From the NCBI GenBank assembly GCA_963751835.1, contig CAVVWD010000029.1:1-64000 (forward strand): a stretch of DNA of 64,000 nt, read 5' to 3'. The notes under the pieces were generated by a model, which worked only from the letters and a program-made list of their open reading frames with translations, was not told where the DNA came from and did no database searches. The position numbers and the translations under genes were made by a program. This DNA comes from JACVRW01 sp963751835. GTDB lineage: Bacteria; Actinomycetota; Thermoleophilia; Solirubrobacterales; Thermoleophilaceae. Of this stretch, positions 61,928-64,000 are shown in pieces. Within the stretch, counting starts at the first letter, position 1, and every line of letters begins with the position of its first letter.

Positions 61928-62794
61928 TCAGCTCCCGGCCGCAGCGGTCTCGACCTTGTCGAGCGCGAGCGACGACGAGAGGTCGCGGAAGGCGTCGATC
62001 TCTGCCTGGAACCGGGCGACCTGCTGCTCGGCCTGCGCGATCGCGTCGGCGCCGGCGATGAAGCGGCGCGGCGGCTGCTCCTCGTCGGCGATGGTCAGCA
62101 GCGCCTGGGCGAGCTTGGCCGGGTCGCCCGACTGCCGGCCGTTCTGGCTCTCCCAGAACTCGCGCTGGGCGGCGTTGCGCTCGGCGTAGTCCTCGATCGA
62201 CGGCTCGGCGTAGTTAGTCGACTCCTCGGTGAGCAGCTCGGTGCGGAAGAACCCGGGGTTGACGATGGTCGTGTGGATGCCAAACGGCTCGACCTCGGGC
62301 GCGAGCGATTCCATCCAGCCGTCCACGCCGAACTTCGATGCGGCGTAAGCGGTCCCGTACTCAAAGCCGGCGAACCCTGCGGACGACGAGATCGTGATGA
62401 CGTGTCCCGAGCGCTGCTTGCGCATGACGGGCAGGACGGCGCGGGTGACGTTCATCGGGCCGATGAGGCTCGTCGCGAGCTGCCGCTCCATCTGCTCGGG
62501 CGTCAGCTCCTCGAAGTAGCCGGCGTAGAAGCTGGCGGCGTTGTTGACCAGCACGTCGATGCCGCCGAAGCGGTCAACGGCCGCCCTGGCCGCCGCCTCG
62601 GCGTCCTGCCCGCGGGTGACATCGAGCTTGACGACGAGCAGGTCGTCGGAGTCGCCAAGCGCCTGTGCGACGGCGTCGGGGTTGCGGCCGGTGGCGACGA
62701 CGTTGTGGCCGGCGGCCAGCGCGGCCTTGGCGAAGTCGGCGCCCATGCCACGTCCGGCGCCGGTGATGAACCAGGTCTTCTTGTCAGTGGTCAT
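61928..62794 (-). CDS. Short-chain dehydrogenase/reductase
   Basis: A 288-residue classical SDR. NAD(P) motif WFITGAGRGMGADFAKAALA (TGxxxGxG near residue 11), DVLVNNAASF, catalytic Ser in VITISSSAGFAG and Tyr/Lys in YGTAYAASKFGVDGW. The arrangement SDR plus AKR next to a MmyB-type regulator is common in actinobacteria and usually belongs to detoxification of carbonyl compounds. GGAG precedes the ATG at 62794. Confidence 0.9.
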   Translation of the reverse strand: MTTDKKTWFITGAGRGMGADFAKAALAAGHNVVATGRNPDAVAQALGDSDDLLVVKLDVTRGQDAEAAARAAVDRFGGIDVLVNNAASFYAGYFEELTPEQMERQLATSLIGPMNVTRAVLPVMRKQRSGHVITISSSAGFAGFEYGTAYAASKFGVDGWMESLAPEVEPFGIHTTIVNPGFFRTELLTEESTNYAEPSIEDYAERNAAQREFWESQNGRQSGDPAKLAQALLTIADEEQPPRRFIAGADAIAQAEQQVARFQAEIDAFRDLSSSLALDKVETAAAGS

Positions 62795-62806
62795 GGGCTC
62801 CAGAGA

Positions 62807-62895
62807 AGCACCGTCCAGAGCCGAGCGAGAGTCCCTGTTGATAGGGGTACTGGCAGGGTCTCCCAGGCGCGGGCGGGCCGGTTTACGCTGGGTGC
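62807..62895. promoter_or_regulatory. Divergent control region between SDR operon and XRE regulator
   Basis: The 101-base gap contains an inverted pair CCCTG ... CAGGG around 62841-62865 inside AGTCCCTGTTGATAGGGGTA. This is a candidate operator for the divergent regulator, which would control both directions. No exact consensus is known to me. Confidence 0.4.
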
Positions 62896-63774
62896 GTGGA
62901 CACCAGGAGCGAGATCCGCGAGTTCCTGACCTCCAGGCGAGCCAAGATCACGCCAGACCAAGCGGGGCTCACCGCCTACGGTCCTCGGCGCGTTCCCGGA
63001 CTGCGCCGCGAGGAGGTCGCGGTCCTGGCCGGAGTCAGCGTTCCCTACTACACCCGCCTCGAGCGCGGCGACATGAGCGGCGTCTCTGAAAGCGTGCTCG
63101 AGGCGCTCGCCCGCGCGCTGCAGCTCGACGACGCCGAACGGGCGCACCTGTTCGACCTCGCCCGCGCGGCGGGGCCGACGGCCAACAGGCGTCGCCGGTC
63201 GGCGCCGAAGCAGATCCGGCCCAGCGTGCAGCGCTTGCTCGATGCGATCACCGGCGCACCCGCGCTCGTCCAGAACGGCCGCCTGGACGTCCTTGCCGCC
63301 AACCAGCTTGGACGCGCCCTGTACTCAGAGCTGTTCCGCGACCCGGCACGGCCGGCCAACCACGCCCGCTTCACGTTCCTGAACCCCGGGGCGCACGACT
63401 TGTACCCCGACTGGGAACGCGCCGCCAACGATGGCGTCGCGCTGCTGCGAGCTGAGGCCGGCCGCGACCCATACGACCGCGACCTGACCGACCTCATCGG
63501 CGAGCTCTCTACGCGGAGCGAGGAGTTCCGCGCCCGCTGGGCCGCCCACAACGTGCGCCTGCACCAGACCGGTGCCAAGCGCTTCCATCACCCGGTCGTC
63601 GGCGATCTGACCCTCACCTTCGAGATGATGGAACTCGCCGCCGACCCCGGCCTAAACCTCCTGACCTACACAGCGGAGCCCGGCTCCAAATCGGACGAAG
63701 CGCTCAACCTCCTCGGCAGCTGGGCCGCCACCGTCGAGCAAGAGCAGACCGCTCCCACGGCCGGCGAAGCCTGA
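62896..63774 (+). CDS. XRE-type regulator with MmyB-like ligand domain
   Basis: A 292-residue regulator. N-terminal HTH: REFLTSRRAKITPDQAGL and RVPGLRREEVAVLAGVSVPY, then YTRLERGD. The C-terminal MmyB-like domain starts about residue 105 (VQRLLDAITGAPALVQNGRL, LDVLAANQLGRALY, and LTLTFEMMELAADPGLNLLT). Such proteins bind small lipids or other ligands. The start is GTG at 62896. It is divergent from the SDR/AKR operon and probably controls it. Confidence 0.88.
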   Translation: MDTRSEIREFLTSRRAKITPDQAGLTAYGPRRVPGLRREEVAVLAGVSVPYYTRLERGDMSGVSESVLEALARALQLDDAERAHLFDLARAAGPTANRRRRSAPKQIRPSVQRLLDAITGAPALVQNGRLDVLAANQLGRALYSELFRDPARPANHARFTFLNPGAHDLYPDWERAANDGVALLRAEAGRDPYDRDLTDLIGELSTRSEEFRARWAAHNVRLHQTGAKRFHHPVVGDLTLTFEMMELAADPGLNLLTYTAEPGSKSDEALNLLGSWAATVEQEQTAPTAGEA

Positions 63775-63911
63775 GCGGACCAGTACCGCTGCGACTCTCG
63801 GCAACGCCGACGTTGACCGCCTACAGGAGCAGTCGGTGCTGCCCCATCACGGAACGGTCTTTAGCTGGCCCGACGACACGCATCGCTCATCTGAGCGGAG
63901 GCGGGCTGAGA

Positions 63912-64000
63912 TCAAACGCGGCGCCGGAATCGCCGTCCCAGAGCCACCAGACCGAGGCCAAGCAGTCCAGCAACGCAGGCGAGAACAAGCCAGCCGGACA
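63912..64000 (-). CDS. C-terminal end of a membrane-anchored protein (partial)
   Basis: Only the last 28 residues are in the window: SGWLVLACVAGLLGLGLVAL then GRRFRRRV and stop. This is a C-terminal hydrophobic segment followed by a positively charged tail, as found on surface proteins anchored by the C-terminus. The rest lies beyond position 64000. Confidence 0.5.
   Translation of the reverse strand, partial: SGWLVLACVAGLLGLGLVALGRRFRRRV

Noticed and set aside
1..64000. CRISPR array or toxin-antitoxin pair
   Set aside because: No regularly spaced repeats were seen, and no small gene pair resembled a known toxin-antitoxin family.

Overview
The window looks like a chromosome segment of a high-GC actinobacterium. 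GC-rich codon use, frequent GTG starts, NarL-type two-component pairs, a LuxR-type ATPase regulator, an F420-type LLM oxidoreductase and proteins typical of soil Thermoleophilia/Solirubrobacterales all fit. That placement is inference; no rRNA or other marker gene is present.

Layout. (1) 1-8.5 kb: HxlR regulator, type I glutamine synthetase, MMPL transporter, cupin, secreted acidic protein and a GlxA-like copper-radical oxidase on the minus strand. HxlR, GS, MMPL and the oxidase all carry repeated single-base frame changes although their catalytic motifs survive, so this stretch is probably error-rich sequence rather than true decay. (2) 8.6-14.1 kb: a glycan locus with one 1346-residue protein joining a GT-C glycosyltransferase, a cellulose-synthase-like GT2 and a GH26 glycanase, followed by a secreted GH26. 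With the divergent oxidase it resembles the Streptomyces cslA/glxA arrangement. (3) 14.4-20.1 kb: a scar region with a tRNA-Met-like remnant, an integrase remnant and hydrolase and dehydrogenase fragments, mixed with intact genes (RibD/DHFR-like protein, Csp3-like copper storage protein, hydrolase, quinone oxidoreductase). (4) 20-32.1 kb: secreted propeller, ABC exporter, UbiB/ABC1 kinase, HpcH aldolase, a four-gene exported operon (PQQ-type propeller, cupredoxin, YxFxxD-repeat protein, Tat-exported propeller), site-2 protease, and a possible PD-(D/E)xK protein.

(5) 32.1-40.4 kb: a truncated DUF4331 gene between 51-bp direct repeats, a VOC protein, an LLM oxidoreductase, and then the most notable locus: tocopherol cyclase-like, plant-type MPBQ methyltransferase-like and homogentisate phytyltransferase-like genes at 35.1-38.4 kb, which together look like a tocopherol-type (vitamin E-like) prenylquinol pathway in a non-phototroph. 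(6) 40.6-48.7 kb: LuxR-family ATPase regulator, chloroperoxidase pseudogene, a kinase with four GAF domains, and an IS1182-like element with inverted ends and a 4-bp target duplication. (7) 48.8-54.3 kb: the module [secreted barrel protein (-) / histidine kinase (+) / response regulator (+)] occurs twice in tandem.

(8) 54.6-64 kb: an ArsR remnant; a minus-strand operon (methyltransferase, metallo-hydrolase, MOSC, cupin) and an aldehyde dehydrogenase on either side of a TetR gene, both with near-identical promoter/operator cassettes; then a SDR + aldo/keto reductase operon divergent from an XRE/MmyB-type regulator. The window ends inside a gene encoding a C-terminal membrane anchor.
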